Positions 46,117 to 58,117 are shown, counted from the first letter of the stretch. The stretch: DNA of 64,000 nucleotides from Paracamarosporium sp. OC-R06-R3 (GCA_019828545.1 JACVRA010000303.1:5920-69919), one strand, 5' to 3'. Translations and numbers: made by a program. Notes: generated by a model from the sequence alone, not told the origin.

Positions 46117-48615
46117 ATGGGTGTAAGTCGGCGCACAGCCAGCACAGCTACCCCTCGGTGCCCCTCGATCCAGGCACCAACGTCATCCGACTAACACTGC
46201 GCAACAGCTCGCCAGCAAACTCGCCGCAGCAGGAGGCGCCCCCGGCGGCGGTGGTTACCCTCCCCAGGGCCAAGCCCCAGGCGCTCCCGGAGGTTATGTG
46301 AGTCTTCTTGTTTTTGTTCTTGTGTTGCGAACAAGAGAGCCGTGTTAACCGTTAGCTCTTTCAGCCTGGGCAGCAATCGTACCAAGCGTACCCAGGCGGA
46401 CCCCCGCCACAGGTAAGCGCCTTTTCTTTGCGTCGCATGCTTCATCATCATCATCAACCCTCCACCACCTTCTTCGCCACCTGGGCTTGCGCAACCTGCT
46501 TTACCACGCCCTCGCTTCTCGCCCTTGGTTCCCGTTTGGACCTCTTCCCCCCGGACCTCAACATCTGCGACTGTTTTTGCGCCCTGCTTTGAGCCGCGCA
46601 ACCTCGCCCTGCTTTACTTGCGCCATGGCATACTACGGCGGCCAGCAGTCGTACAATTACGCGCCTAACAACCGATATCAGTCTCCCATGCCGCCAGGAA
46701 ACCCACCCATTCCGCCGCCCTACCCTCCACCTTCCGCCCAACCACCCTTTTCCCCGCCCTACTCTCCTGCATCGGCTCAGGCACCCTACGGCTCACATTC
46801 CCCTTACCCTCAGTCGCAGTCTGGCTACAACAGACCTCCGCCACCTCCACCACCAGGCCAACCACAGTCGCCATATCCAGGTCAACCACAGTCAGCATAT
46901 CCGGGCCAGCCACAGTCGCCATATCCAGGCCAACCACAATCACCATATCCAGGCCAGCAGAACCAGCCGCGTTATGGTCAGCAGCCATATCCACAACAAC
47001 AGCCTTTTGGACAGAACCAATATGGCTCGCCACAAACATATGGAAACCCTTATGTCCGTAACTCCTACACGCCGTGAAATTTTGAATGCTAGCTCGACCA
47101 CGTCTGTACAGCGTGGCCCGTGGACATGATATTTGATGATGCAGAGCTTGCGTTATACCTGACCGTCCTTGAATGCATGCTGACAATCAATTCACAGGGT
47201 CAGCCGCCGCAAGGCGCACCGGGCCAACAGTACGGAGCTCCACCCCCAGGTGGCCAGTACGGTGGACCCCCGCCACAACAGGTATATTGTTCGTTCTGAA
47301 TCGGATGTATCAGTATGGCTGATGAGAAGGATTTAGGGACCGCCCGGCGACGCCGCCGCGTACAGACAGCTCCTGCAGGCCTGCGTCCAGGAGAAAAACC
47401 TGCAGACTTTCTACCCCCCGAACTCGCCTGTTATTGAGCAGATCGCACAGAAGGCTCCTCAGCTCATTAGCCAGATCATTTCGCGCTGGAAGCTTCCCAA
47501 GGAGCTTGCGAATGATGTGGTGAAGCTCGCTTTGTACGATATTTGGCTGTACATTGGTAGGAAAACAAAAACAAGACTCACGAACTTACATGCTAATCCG
47601 ATCACAGATGATTCAGGCTCTATGCAGTTCGAAGAAGGTGGCGAGCGAATCAAGGATCTGCGCCTTATTCTGGAGCGGGTCGCTTTTGCCGCAACGCTCT
47701 TCGATGCCGACGGCATCAACGTCCGATTCATGAACACAAACCTTCCCGAGAACTTGGCAAACCACGTGGCCCAGGAAGCTCAAATCGAGAACCTCATGCG
47801 CGGCGTTCAGTTCAAGGGTCTCACTCCCATGGGAACTAGCTTGAAGAAGAAGGTCATCGAGCCACTGATTCAGCAGGCTCGTTCGGGTCAATTCAGAAAG
47901 CCTGTGCTCGTTATCACAGTCACCGACGGTCAGCCGGCTGGCGAGCCACAAAATGCTGTCTTGGAGACTATCAACGAGGCCGTCCGCTCACTACCACCAG
48001 GTGGTATTGCTTTCCAGTTTGCGCAAGTTGGAAACGATCAGGCTGCCCGTGCATTCCTGGGCAAGTTGGATGAGGACCCTCAACTTGATAAGTTCATTGA
48101 CTGCACATCGAGTAAGTACTTTTTCGAAAGTTTAGACTATTTATGTCTACACCACACGTCATCGAGCAATATGCTAACATTGGGCAGACTTTGAGAACGA
48201 GCAAGAGGAAATGGCCAGGGCAAACCCTCCCGTCGACCTCACGCCAGACCAGTGGATCCTGAAGCTTCTCCTCGGTGCAATCGATGCCAGCTATGACACC
48301 CAAGACCAGAAGAGCAATACTCAAGCCGGTCAATACGGACGTCCTCCCCAGCAATACGGTGGCCCACCTGGCGGTGCTCCTTACGGTCAACCGCCACCAG
48401 GACAAGGTTACCCGCCGCAGGGGCAGCAATACGGAGGACCGCCACCTCAACAAGGCTATGGCCAGCCGCCGCAGGGCCAGTATCCACCCCAAGGTCAGGG
48501 TTACCCGCCGCAGGGCCAGCAGTATGGAGGCCCTCCCCCGCAGGGTCGCCCGCCGCAGGGTGGATACCCCGGGCAGCAGCAGTACGGAGCCCCCCCGCCA
48601 GGTGGCCGTTACTAG
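46117..48615 (+). CDS. vWA-domain protein with P/Q/G-rich ends
   Basis: Exons 46117-46122 (two codons), 46208-46297, 46365-46412, 47198-47281, 47337-47556, 47608-48111 and 48188-48615 give 459 aa. The start MGLASKLAAAGGAPG is assembled over the first intron. Residues 20-75 are Gly/Pro/Gln-rich, then a helical region (AAYRQLLQACVQEKNLQTFY; APQLISQIISRWKLPKEL). The von Willebrand A domain begins near residue 150 with DDSGSM, the metal-binding DxSxS motif, and continues through GVQFKGLTPMGTSLKKKV, VLVITVTDGQPAGEPQNA and GIAFQFAQVGNDQAARAFL. The C terminus is again rich in YGGPPPQGQGYPPQ units. No signal peptide, so it is intracellular. Fungal proteins of this layout are uncharacterised; the flexible ends suggest multivalent binding. 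Intron 3 is 785 nt and carries another reading frame. Confidence 0.9.
46625..47077 (+). CDS. Nested P/Q-rich reading frame inside an intron
   Basis: A 150-codon frame lying wholly in the third intron of the vWA gene, same strand. It starts MAYYGGQQSYNYAPNNRYQS in a strong context (gcgccATGG) after about 150 bases of pyrimidine-rich, leader-like sequence, and ends YGNPYVRNSYTP then TGA. Composition is almost wholly Pro, Gln, Tyr, Ser and Gly, with four GQPQSPYP-type octapeptides. This resembles the low-complexity ends of the host protein and the N-terminal prodomains of fungal metacaspases, but no folded domain is present. It may be an alternative first exon, a separate small gene or leftover coding sequence from a duplication. 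Expression is not shown by the sequence. Confidence 0.4.
   Translation: MAYYGGQQSYNYAPNNRYQSPMPPGNPPIPPPYPPPSAQPPFSPPYSPASAQAPYGSHSPYPQSQSGYNRPPPPPPPGQPQSPYPGQPQSAYPGQPQSPYPGQPQSPYPGQQNQPRYGQQPYPQQQPFGQNQYGSPQTYGNPYVRNSYTP
46856..46951 (+). repeat. 24-bp tandem repeat, four units
   Basis: Four consecutive 24-bp units, each coding GQPQSPYP or GQPQSAYP in the nested frame. Differences between units are mostly at third codon positions, which suggests that the peptide has been conserved. Confidence 0.85.
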
Positions 48616-50728
48616 ATGGCTAAGCCGTAATCGGATATGGTGGCATGGTTGTATGAGATTTCCGGGAAATCGAACGTTATGAGGTACTACTATGGTTATG
48701 GTGGATTTTTCCTCAAGTCGCACATGACTGATGTGTATGAAAGAAAGTAAAAAGTAGTGTTTAGACGTTTTTGTGCTTGGTGTGATGGTGATGTAGTGAG
48801 TGAGATTGTTGGGAGAGCGTAGTGTTCTTTCGTAGTGTTCCTTGTTCTTTGAGTGTCTCGTCTGTGGCTCTGCGTATGTGAGATGCTATCTACTGATTGA
48901 TCGAGTGAGGGAGGTTGGTTAGTCTCGCTCACGTTGACTTGTAACCCCAACCCCTACTTACTTAGGAACTGATCCATGATTCATGAGTCCTTCCACGCTT
49001 GTACGTACACATTCGGCACGCGTGGTGTCCTTTTCTACGGCCATTTTCAAACTAGCTTGCTGGGGGAATACCGGGTTCTTCCTGCTTTGCGTGGTCGTTT
49101 TGTTTCGCTGTTGCTAAAAAGAAAGAGGGGTTGTGAGGTTTGAAGTAGTGGATATGTAGAGTTTGTGGGGTGATGTCTTGTCTTGTTTTGGCTTGCCTTG
49201 TTTTTCCTGGTGTGCGGTTGGGCGCTTAGGTGGTGGTTTGGGGAGGGGAGGAGAAGGAAGACGAGGAGGAAGAAGGGAGAAAGAGGGCTGGCGTTGCGAT
49301 CGATTAATTATTTATTATTCCAGTCGTTGATTAATCGCTGTGGCGAGGTGGGTTGTGGGGAGGTAGGTAAGTACGTGAGTAGAGGAAGAAAAAAGCATGA
49401 ACGTGCTGGTTCTGGTACAAAAGATTCCATGCATGATGTATTACGAAAGATATGTGTGTGTATAGCAAAGTGCTGCGGTCTTGGGTGTACGTTCAAAGAT
49501 TTTGTGGGGCTTTTCGTAGGTCGTGGTGTTTGCGTGTACGTGTTTACTCATACTGGCGTGGCGTGTTATAGGGGGATGTGCGTGTGGTGTGGTGAGTGTG
49601 AGGTATAGAGGAGACACGGGTTTGGAAAAGAATTCGGGCTGGGTTTATTTCTTGTTTTGGCGGTGGAGATGGGGTGGGTGTGGAGAGATTGAGGACGTGG
49701 AGGGTATGTGGAGTTTGTCGGCTGGACATCCAGTTGGATTGTAGAGTTATGGGGGGTCTGGGAGTGGTGGTGTTGTAGAGTTGGATGGGGAGTTTGGGAG
49801 AAGTGAGATGGTGGGGATTCTATGGGCTGGGATAATGTGTTGTACGACATGTTGTTGGAGGTCGCAGGTGGGTATCGTAGAGGCTGCATGTATAAAGTAT
49901 GAGTTTATCTATGAGTGATGGGAAACGGTCTCCGGTGTGGCTACCTATATCGGTGAAATAAGGCTGTGGGTGGAGAGTGGAGGGTACATATGTGTGGACG
50001 ATGCTTGCATGACGGAAGGGCTTCTGTTCTGCTGAGCGAGGTAGGTGTACAGTTTTGTGTGGGTTTGGAGGGATTGCTCTGTAGGAGGAATCTTGGAGTC
50101 TGCTCCCATCATGCAGTCTTCTTGGGTTTGAGATATTTGAAAGTGTAATGAGAAGGTCGATTTATACTGAGTCACCGGGTTGATGTGCAACTTGGTCGTG
50201 CTATATCGTAGCAAGCGATTCACTACATATAGCACAGAGGTCAGAAGCATAGATACCGTATTGAGTTGAATCATGTAAAATGGACCTGGCGGCCCGTTGC
50301 ACTATCTCGGGTCGGTCGCATCCTCGCGCCGAGATCCGATTAATATAATTTCACAGAAACGACATAATTTGGAAGAGCGAACGTGGTTGTGAGGTTCGTA
50401 CGAGGAAGATAGTAACGTGATTACTCGTCTATTGTGCGCTTGTGGCAGCGACGCGTAAGTCAACCCAAAACCCCAGCAGCAATGGTGCGAAACCGTCACG
50501 TACGTTTACGTATCAAGGAGACTGTCATCCAAGATCCTTTGTTCATTGTAAGCGCGCGTCCCTGTCGTCTAGTTCCAGAACGGACTAACCTCCGACGGAA
50601 ACCTAATCTTATTTCGGCCAAGCCTCGGACATAGTCAGCCAGTACGACCTCAAACCTCTCCACTGCCATTCTTCATCCCGAATATTCGCACCCAAGAGAG
50701 ACTGGCATGCACTTGATACCACACTGCA
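48616..50728. other. Intergenic with strong G/T strand skew
   Basis: 2.1 kb downstream of the vWA gene. From about 49040 to 49880 the plus strand is made up mostly of G and T, with long stretches nearly free of C; the region after 49950 is more balanced. The minus-strand frames here are Ser/Thr/Pro/His-rich as a consequence. No gene supported. The last 250 bases precede the Zn2Cys6 gene. Confidence 0.5.
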
Positions 50729-52371
50729 ATGGTTCAGACGCTTCGCCGGTCATGTGCTGCATGCGCCAAGTCGAAGCTCGGTTGCGATCTGCGGACGCCA
50801 CGGTGTTCGCGATGCGAAAAGCGCAAAGCCATATGCGTGTATGCGAACGAACCCTTGACAGGGCCACCAGCCGCTCCGAAGTGGCATCATGATAAAACGA
50901 CACCATCACCTGAGAGCTCTATAGCTACATTAAACCATTACCGACCTGGCTCATTGGATCTGGACCCCTTCGATTCATATCCACAGACTCGACTTCCCCG
51001 GGATACCGTCCAGCGACTCATTCATACCTGTACGTAGGCCACTAATCACAGAATACGCCAGAAATTAACTAAATAGCCTAGTCCTGCACAAAATTGCTTT
51101 TCAGTACTACCCTCTAGACCTCAGCTCGACTTCGAACCCATTTCTAATATCGTGGTGGTGAGTTGCCCCAACATACCTGACGCTTCCAAGGCTTCTTCTC
51201 ATTTTTTGCTTATTGGGAAGGCCACTTGCATTAGGAGATCCCGCTTTATTTCACGTATCGCTCCAGACGGCATGTCTCGACGAAGAGCTGTGGGCCCAGA
51301 AGGGTTTCCAGACATCAGAACTGCTCATGGCTGACTCTGTCGCGCTGCTTCGCCGGAAGGTTGAAGACACATCGCTGGCTGTGCAAGACGGCACGATGAA
51401 CTCAGTAATTACCCTCGCCGCGATAGAAGTGAGCTCTTATCCCAAGTCATCTTGGACTCTGCGCACATAAAGACAGATGCTGATGCGATACGACATTAGT
51501 TTGGTAAGGGCAACCTTGAAGTCAGTAAAATGCATGTAGATGGCGTCAAAAGGCTCGTCAACATCAGGGGTGGCATCAATGCTGTGAGACAAACAAGTCC
51601 TCTTACAGCGAGGATGGTGAGCTGGTAAGAGGTTCTCAACTCCGGTCGAGGTCAAGCTCATACATTGCTAGGGTAGCTATGCTGATCATGTGCCAACCTC
51701 AATTCGACGCTCAGGATGATTTCGGAACAGGAGGCGGCATTCCACCTATACCAGAGTGGCAACTAGATCCCTCTGCGACAGGCCCAGACGCATGGTACCT
51801 CTGCGAAGATCACTGCGATTTGACAGTTGTAAGTGTCTTCATGCGATTACAGAATGTCTTTCGACAAGCAAACTGTACACCAATACCACCCACTCGTCTG
51901 CATGACTTGGCTAGTTTTGTAATCCATCGCCTGCTCTCCACCACCCCGGATCCGCATCCACCTCAGCCAGCACCATATTCCGAGTGCATTCGCTATGCGC
52001 TAGTAGCCTACATGTTCATTCTCCAAGGACCAACATACTACTCTCATGCCGTCATACTACAAGACATCGTCGCTCGGTACATTATTCATCTCAAGCAGCT
52101 CGAATCGAGCTTTCGCGTTTTCGATTCGATAGACGTGTGGCTGCAGGCAATTGGCCTTGTCGCTGCAGCTGGGACGGCCGACTACCAATGGTTTGCCGAT
52201 CGAACCAGAACAATCGCTGGCTCGTTGGCGTTAAATATGTGGGAAGATGTGTTCTTACAAATCAAGAGCGTGCTGTGGCTAGATCTCCCGCATGGTGAAG
52301 CCATGTTCCGCCCTCATTGGGATGAGGCTTACAGATTATCGGAATGGGTGGAGGTCGAAGACCAGGCATGA
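50729..52371 (+). CDS. Zn2Cys6 fungal transcription factor
   Basis: Exons 50729-51029, 51082-51157, 51221-51428, 51500-51624 and 51672-52371 (introns 47-71 nt) give 469 aa. Residues 9-36 form the binuclear cluster CAACAKSKLGC with RCSRCEKRKAIC: spacing C-x2-C-x6-C-x6-C-x2-C-x6-C. A short Pro/Ser-rich linker follows, then a helical regulatory region beginning LHKIAFQYYPLDL and PLALGDPALFHVSLQTA, a motif common in the fungal-specific middle region. The protein is shorter than most members, which run 600-900 aa. No neighbouring enzyme cluster points to a target; the secreted phosphoesterase and alpha-galactosidase lie immediately downstream and could be regulated, but that is speculation. The fourth intron uses the GTAAGA donor at 51625, as an earlier GTGAGC would break the frame. 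Confidence 0.87.
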
Positions 52372-53035
52372 CACCACAAGTTGGTTATTGTTATAACGTA
52401 AAGCCGTTGCGTTTATTGTGGGGTACCACTACGTTAAATCGTGCGGGGATATCGAGGCCAGACCAGCATCGCGACAATCAACGACGAGTGTACCCCGCAG
52501 CATCGGCCATCCGTGATCCCGTAACATCAGTTTCGGCGATTCCTAAGATTCAAGAACATGGCAAAGTATGCAGAATGTTCATTCGCGTCTGCAAATTGTA
52601 ACCTCTCCGCATTCCCAGGAACCCAGGTTCATGGTTGCGTGCCTCACCATAACTCTTGGCCACAAGCAGAGGCTTCATGTGCGACCGACTGTTTCTCCAC
52701 ATCGATGCTGTTGACTCGAGCTTCCGCAGACTAAGAGCTTGAGTTGAGCTGCTCTTTTATCGCCTTTCACGAGAGATGTCAGTCTCCTGTAGCTCAGTGT
52801 ATCCTGATGGGGACTTTCAGCACAAAATCATGGTCCGCCACCTCGATCGGTGCCACAATCCAAAAGGGTCTTAATAGATGCATGACGTCTCGATGCAGAG
52901 TACTTGGATTTCTCCTTGCAGAAGAGAGGTATTACGTGATAATGAGAGAGATACATAATAAGAGGGCCCGGCTCTAGGTTCCGAACTTTGGTGTCCAACG
53001 GTTTGAGCACACATTCTTAATTACAGTTTCAAGCC
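52372..53035. other. Intergenic between co-oriented genes
   Basis: About 660 bp separating the Zn2Cys6 gene and the phosphoesterase gene. No frame, repeat or RNA gene of note; expected to hold the phosphoesterase promoter. Confidence 0.45.
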
Positions 53036-55086
53036 ATGCTTGCCACGCATCTTGGCCTTTTGGCTGCGGCCGACCTTGCTTTTGCGTCGCACTACGTTTA
53101 TGGGCGCGATCCACCACGAGACTCACCAATAGTCAGGCATACAGCAACCGGTGCCTCTGATGTAGCTGCAGCTGCCGCTACTGCGCGGACCGAGTCTTCG
53201 ACGTCTAATATCAAGGGCAAAGCTTTTGATCGCATCCTACAAATTTACCTCGAAACAACTTCCTATGAGAATGCAACGGCAGACCGTATGTTACCTACTC
53301 GCTTAATTGTGTATGGTTCTAACGATCCATGTCAGCCAATTGCAAACACCTTTACGAACAAGGCATACTTTTCTCTAAAGAGTACGGTGTCGGAGCTCCA
53401 AGTCAACCAAACTACATTGCTCCAGCCAGTGGTGATACCTTTGGCTTGAACAGCGACAGCTTCATTCTTGTCGACAAAAACGTCTTTACCATTGTCGATC
53501 TTCTTGAAGATAAGGGTATCAGCTGGAGCGACTACAACGAAGGACTTCCCTACACCGGGTTCGAAGGTTATCGCTACGAGAACCCTGACGAGGGAAACTA
53601 CGAGCGCAAGCACAACCTTCTCGCTCGCTTCGACTCTATCAGATTGAAGCCCCATCGCATTTCACGTGTGAAGAACCTGACTTTGTATGTCTTCTAGATC
53701 TCTGCTTAATCTCTTCTTCATCAAAGCATGCTGACTCGAGCAAGATTTCAGGATGATCTTGACAATAAAGTTCTTCCCCAATGGAGTTTTGTAACGCCCA
53801 ACCTCTCCCACGATGGCCATGACACCGACATCACCGTGTCTTGTGAGTGGGTACGCGGTTTCGTCGACCCTCTCTTGGAAGACGAGTACTTCAATAAGAA
53901 CGCCATCATATACATCACCTGGCAAGCCAACGGTCAGGACTCAACTGCCCGTAATCACGTCGCCGGTATTATTCTCGGCTCTGCCGTAGATCCCAAGTAC
54001 AGAGGCACCATCGACGATTCCTACTACAACCATTACTCGGAACTCTCTAGTGTCGAAGCTAACTGGGGTCTGCACCACCTCGGTCGATGGGACGTTGGCG
54101 CCAACGTGTGGAAGTTCGTTGGTGAGAAGACTGGTGATAAGATCAGGAAGTGGAACGATCAGATCGCTCATGGCAACTTCGAGAGCTATTACTGGAACCA
54201 GTCCTACGGTGGCGTGTTCAGCAGTGCAGTCGACACGACGCATACGTATGTTGCCCCGAATGTGGACTTGGTGCACAATGGGCGCACAATCTTGCCTGCC
54301 ATAAAGGAAATTTGGGGTAGCAGTCCGCCTGAGTGGGACTGGCCCTGGGACCGTTGGCCAGGACACCATTGGTGGAAGCGTGATAGCATAGGCGGTGGTG
54401 GTGGCCACGGTCCAGGAGGTGGTAGTGGTAGCGGTCACGGTCCAGGAGGAGGAGGAGGTGGTGGTGGTGGCGGCGGTGATCGGGGTCCAGGCGGTGGCCT
54501 ACATGGCCATGGTTCGGGAGGCAATGATCACGGGAACAACTGGAACGGCGGCAACGAGGGGCATGGCTGGCATGGCAGTGACTCTGACAATGACCGCTAC
54601 TGGAAGCCCATCAACGCCAATGCGTGGACGAACCCTCATTATTATTACCACCCTCGTCCGTCAAACCGTCTTCCCGACTACTACAGGGACATTATCGAAC
54701 TGCCCGACGACTTCCACCCGCCGAGAGGCTTTGAGGTGCCTATCCCGCTTAGTCCTGCGGACCCCATTACTACACCTATTCGCGCTTATCCGTTCCGATC
54801 TACATCACCCACGCCTTCGACTACTCCATCGACTACTCCATTAAGCACTCTATTAAGCACCTCATCGACAGCTCCAACGGCCACTTCATCAAGCACAAGC
54901 ACTCCATCAGAAATACCTCCAGAACCGACTCCCCCGGAACTGATAACTCCAGAACCGACGCCTCCAGAACCGACACCCCCGGAACCGACTCCCCCGGAAC
55001 TGATAACTCCAGAACCGACGCCTCCAGAACCGACACCCCCGGAACCGACTCCCCCGGAACTTATAGAAATGGGGATCGTGTTTTAA
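53036..55086 (+). CDS. Secreted phosphoesterase with Gly-rich and Pro-rich tail
   Basis: Exons 53036-53285, 53336-53684 and 53745-55086 (50- and 60-nt introns) give 646 aa. A signal peptide (MLATHLGLLAAADLAFA) precedes a phosphoesterase/acid phosphatase domain: DRILQIYLETTSYENATADP, GVGAPSQPNYIAPASGDTFG, KGISWSDYNEGLP, then NLTLFQDDLDNKVLPQWSFV and TPNLSHDGHDTDI, a conserved metal-site run, and WGLHHLGRWDVGANVW. The catalytic part ends near residue 410. The tail is unusual: a Gly/His-rich stretch (residues about 415-485, with a run of eleven Gly), a Trp/Tyr/Asp region, and a Ser/Thr-rich stretch running into 20-residue Pro/Glu repeats ending LIEMGIVF. There is no GPI signal, so the tail probably holds the enzyme in the cell wall. 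Acid phosphatase or phospholipase C activity are both possible. Confidence 0.88.
54388..54520 (+). repeat. GGN-rich low-complexity coding stretch
   Basis: Runs of GGT, GGA and GGC codons encode HGPGGG and poly-Gly blocks in the phosphoesterase. It is prone to slippage, so length may differ between isolates. Confidence 0.7.
54921..55061 (+). repeat. 60-bp coding tandem repeat
   Basis: About 2.3 copies with an exact 60-bp period (copies are identical over most of their length), encoding TPPELITPEPTPPEPTPPEP in the phosphoesterase tail. The near-perfect identity points to recent expansion or ongoing homogenisation. Confidence 0.9.
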
Positions 55087-55254
55087 CCAACGGAGGTTAC
55101 GCAAGGTTGCATCCAGAATACCGCATTACGAATCGAAAGTCAGAGGAACAAGTTTTCAATTCAAGCCAATCATCTATCTGCTCAAACACCTTAATCAATC
55201 GACATTCTCTTCTCCATGGATTAAGTAGATCGTGCAGGAACGGCAAGTGTATTT

Positions 55255-57521
55255 CTACTCCTTCTTCAGCCAAATCAACTTGCTCAAATAATCTGACCTG
55301 TCCCACTGAATATTGATACCGCCGTTCATATATGTCGCCCCAGTATACGTGCCGTTGTCGAGATCGTTGAAATATCGCGCCTTCGGGTCCAGACCTTGTA
55401 ACTTGAGAGGCGGTGCAGCAGGCTTTACGGTATACTTCTGCTGGAAAGCGAAGACGACGCTCTCGCTACCGTCCCCGGCAACAAACTGCGTCGCAGGCCA
55501 AGGCGTGTTGTCGGGTAGTGCTAGGCGGTAGAACTCGCCAGAAATGATAATCGGATTGACTTTCTTCGCTTCTGCCATGATGGATGGTATTGCTGCTGCT
55601 TCGTGCTCGGTAAGCTCCTCGGGGTTGAGCTCGAGCCCAAAGGAACCGCACATCATCGCTACGTGGCCACGGAATTCGATGGAGATGTTGCGCTGATTGA
55701 AGCCGTTAGGTGCTTTTGAGATGTGGCAGCCCATTGCGGAGGGTGGGTAGACCAGCGAGGTCCCAAGTTGGATCGTCAGACGGTCGGAGGCATCAGTGTT
55801 GTCTGAGGTCCAGTGCTGGGGCCAGTAGTGGAGCAGTCCAGCGTCGAAACGACCGCCACCAGAGGCACAACCTTCCCACAAAACATCTGGATAACGCGTC
55901 GTCAAGTTATCGATGACGCGGTAGAGACCCAATATATAATTGTATTCATCCGACGGATGAGAAAGCTCGTGCATGCCGCGGTTATTGTCCCATTTCACGT
56001 ACTGGATGTTGGCTGAGTCTAGTATACCCGAGACCGTGTTGATGATGAAGTCCTGAACCTCTGGTAGACCCACATTAAGTACCAGTTGATTCCTAGTAAC
56101 AGATCTCGCATGCTTTCCAGCATGCAAAACCCAGTCTGGATGTTCATGATAGAGCGTCGAGTTAGGATCAACCATTTCCGGCTCGACCCAGATACCGAAC
56201 TGAAGAGGTTCCGAGGAGTTCAGAACGGTGAAGTTGTTCACTTGCTCCACGTATGGGCCCAAGCCGTCAGGGAAATACTCTGGGTTTGGCGTCCAGTCTC
56301 CTAGCCCGAATGAGTCATTGTTACGTGGGTACTCAACACCAAACCAGCCGTCATCGTTCACAAAGAGTTGGACGCCCAATTTCTCTGCTTCGCCTGCCAA
56401 TCTGACTAGAGATGTCTCATTGATGTCAAAGCCAAGACCCTCCCACGAGTTGAGCAGAATAGGCCGTGTCTCATGCGTGAATTTGGATCGTGACAAGTGA
56501 TTCTTGTACAAATCGTGGAAAGATCGGGACATGCCATTTACGCCGTCTGCAGAGTATACAGCCACTGCTTCGGGGGACTGGAATGACTCTCCTGGCTGCA
56601 CTTTTATGCTTGTGTGCAGAGAGTTGAGCCCGAGAAGCACGCGCACAAAACCGTTTGAAAACCTCTCGGCTGTTGCCTCGAAGCTTCCAGTCCAGACTAG
56701 ATTGAAGCCCCACGCCTCACCAGTAGTCTCGGTTGTGCTAGGAGACACTAGCGCAAAGAAGGGGTTGTGAAGATGGGAACTATAGCCCTCGGTGCTTCGG
56801 AATGTGGTCTCGCCGTAATCAATCCTTCTCTTCACCCGGTTGAACTCATGCGACCAGTCACCCTGGACCTCGATCATATCCAAATCTAAATTTGGGAAGT
56901 CGGTGCTAAAGCTGGCTGCTCTGTCTATCACAATATCGCCCGATCCATTGTTTGTGATGCTGAAACTCCTCGCAATGGCATTGTACTTGGGAAATATCGA
57001 ATAAGAAAGCACAGCCGAAACATCCGACACATTGTCATACAGTCGGACCTGAAGAGTCGAAACATCACTGTCGTTTCCGTATGTGGCTGGCAGTCCTGGT
57101 AATTCCGGTTTACCCTGTGTGACTTCGTGCGACTGATAGAGCAGAGCGGTGACGGTATCTCCATCGGGTTGTGCGATGTGAATTGCGGGTAGCCGTGGAT
57201 CACTCCGGCCGATGTCGGGGAATTCCCTCCGCACATTTGCTAAGTTGTCGTGCCAGCCCCATCCCAGTACAAATGCTGCTGGAGTGAAGTCGTCGACTGG
57301 AGCTCCAAAATGATCCGAGAAGAGCTCACCAGACTCTGTGTCAACGTGGAAAAGGTACGACACATTGTCTCCAGTCAAGGTAAAATTGGTACCATCAGCA
57401 GATATAGCTGTGCGGCGTCAATTGAACTGCAAGTACATGAATATTGCATCAACTTACCATCTTGGCTAACAGAAACTGTGGCAAGCAGTGCCGACAATAT
57501 GGCCGTGCGAACGACACCCAT
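55255..57521 (-). CDS. Secreted alpha-galactosidase, GH36
   Basis: Exons 57458-57521 and 55255-57407 (50-nt intron) give 738 aa. The first exon supplies the signal peptide MGVVRTAILSALLATVSVSQ. The N-terminal beta-sandwich of GH36 is followed by the catalytic barrel with LLNSWEGLGFDINE, LFVNDDGWFGVEYPRNND, FGIWVEPEMVDPNS, the nucleophile motif YVKWDNNR (about residue 494) and the acid/base motif SDNTDASDR (about 559), then a C-terminal beta-domain. These motifs place it with large fungal alpha-galactosidases (AglC type), which release galactose from raffinose-family sugars and galactomannan side chains outside the cell. It ends only 168 bp from the convergent phosphoesterase. With the fucosidase further left it is the second secreted exo-glycosidase in the window. 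Confidence 0.96.
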
Positions 57522-58117
57522 TGTGAGTTGTGACCGAAGGATGGTACATCTCGGGCAATGGCCGCGCAGGCATAGCTATATGTCATAGTTCAAGTTGAAG
57601 CTGCAGACCTAGATCAAGCCGATCGTGAGGGGTACAAGTGCAAGGATGCACAAATTGTGGGGGAGCTGCATAAAGTTGGACAGCCAAGAGCACGACCGTT
57701 GACGATGTTCGGACGGAAGAATTCACCCCGACGCCTCCTTCTTCATGTGGTTAGGCTGATACCGAATTTGGCGATGTCGACCTTAGCGAACGACTCTTAC
57801 CCACCGGCCAGGTACACAGACGAACCTTCTCTGTTGTTGACTGCTGGCCGGCGGACCGCAGTGCCGTCTGCTGAGCATCGTGTCACTGACGCGTCTTTCA
57901 GGTGCTGTGCGCAGACTGAGCAACAGTTGGACAATGAGCTTGGTTGGGTCTTCGTACTTGTGGATCGAGGTTAGTCTATTCTTGACAGCGGAGTTGAGCG
58001 ACGAATGTATGTATGTTGATAGTTTCTATATGTACATAACCTAGTGTGATCCAATTCATAGAATGTTGTGTGCCATACTTGTTTCAGTTTCTGTATTCGC
58101 TTGCAAAAGCGTGGAAG
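57522..58117. other. Intergenic upstream of the alpha-galactosidase gene
   Basis: About 600 bp with no supported gene; it holds the alpha-galactosidase promoter and the 3' end of the catalase-like gene. Confidence 0.45.

Noticed and set aside
48094..48723. 209-codon minus-strand frame opposite the vWA gene end
   Set aside because: It is the antisense of the repetitive P/Q/G-rich C terminus; such repeats leave long open frames on the opposite strand.
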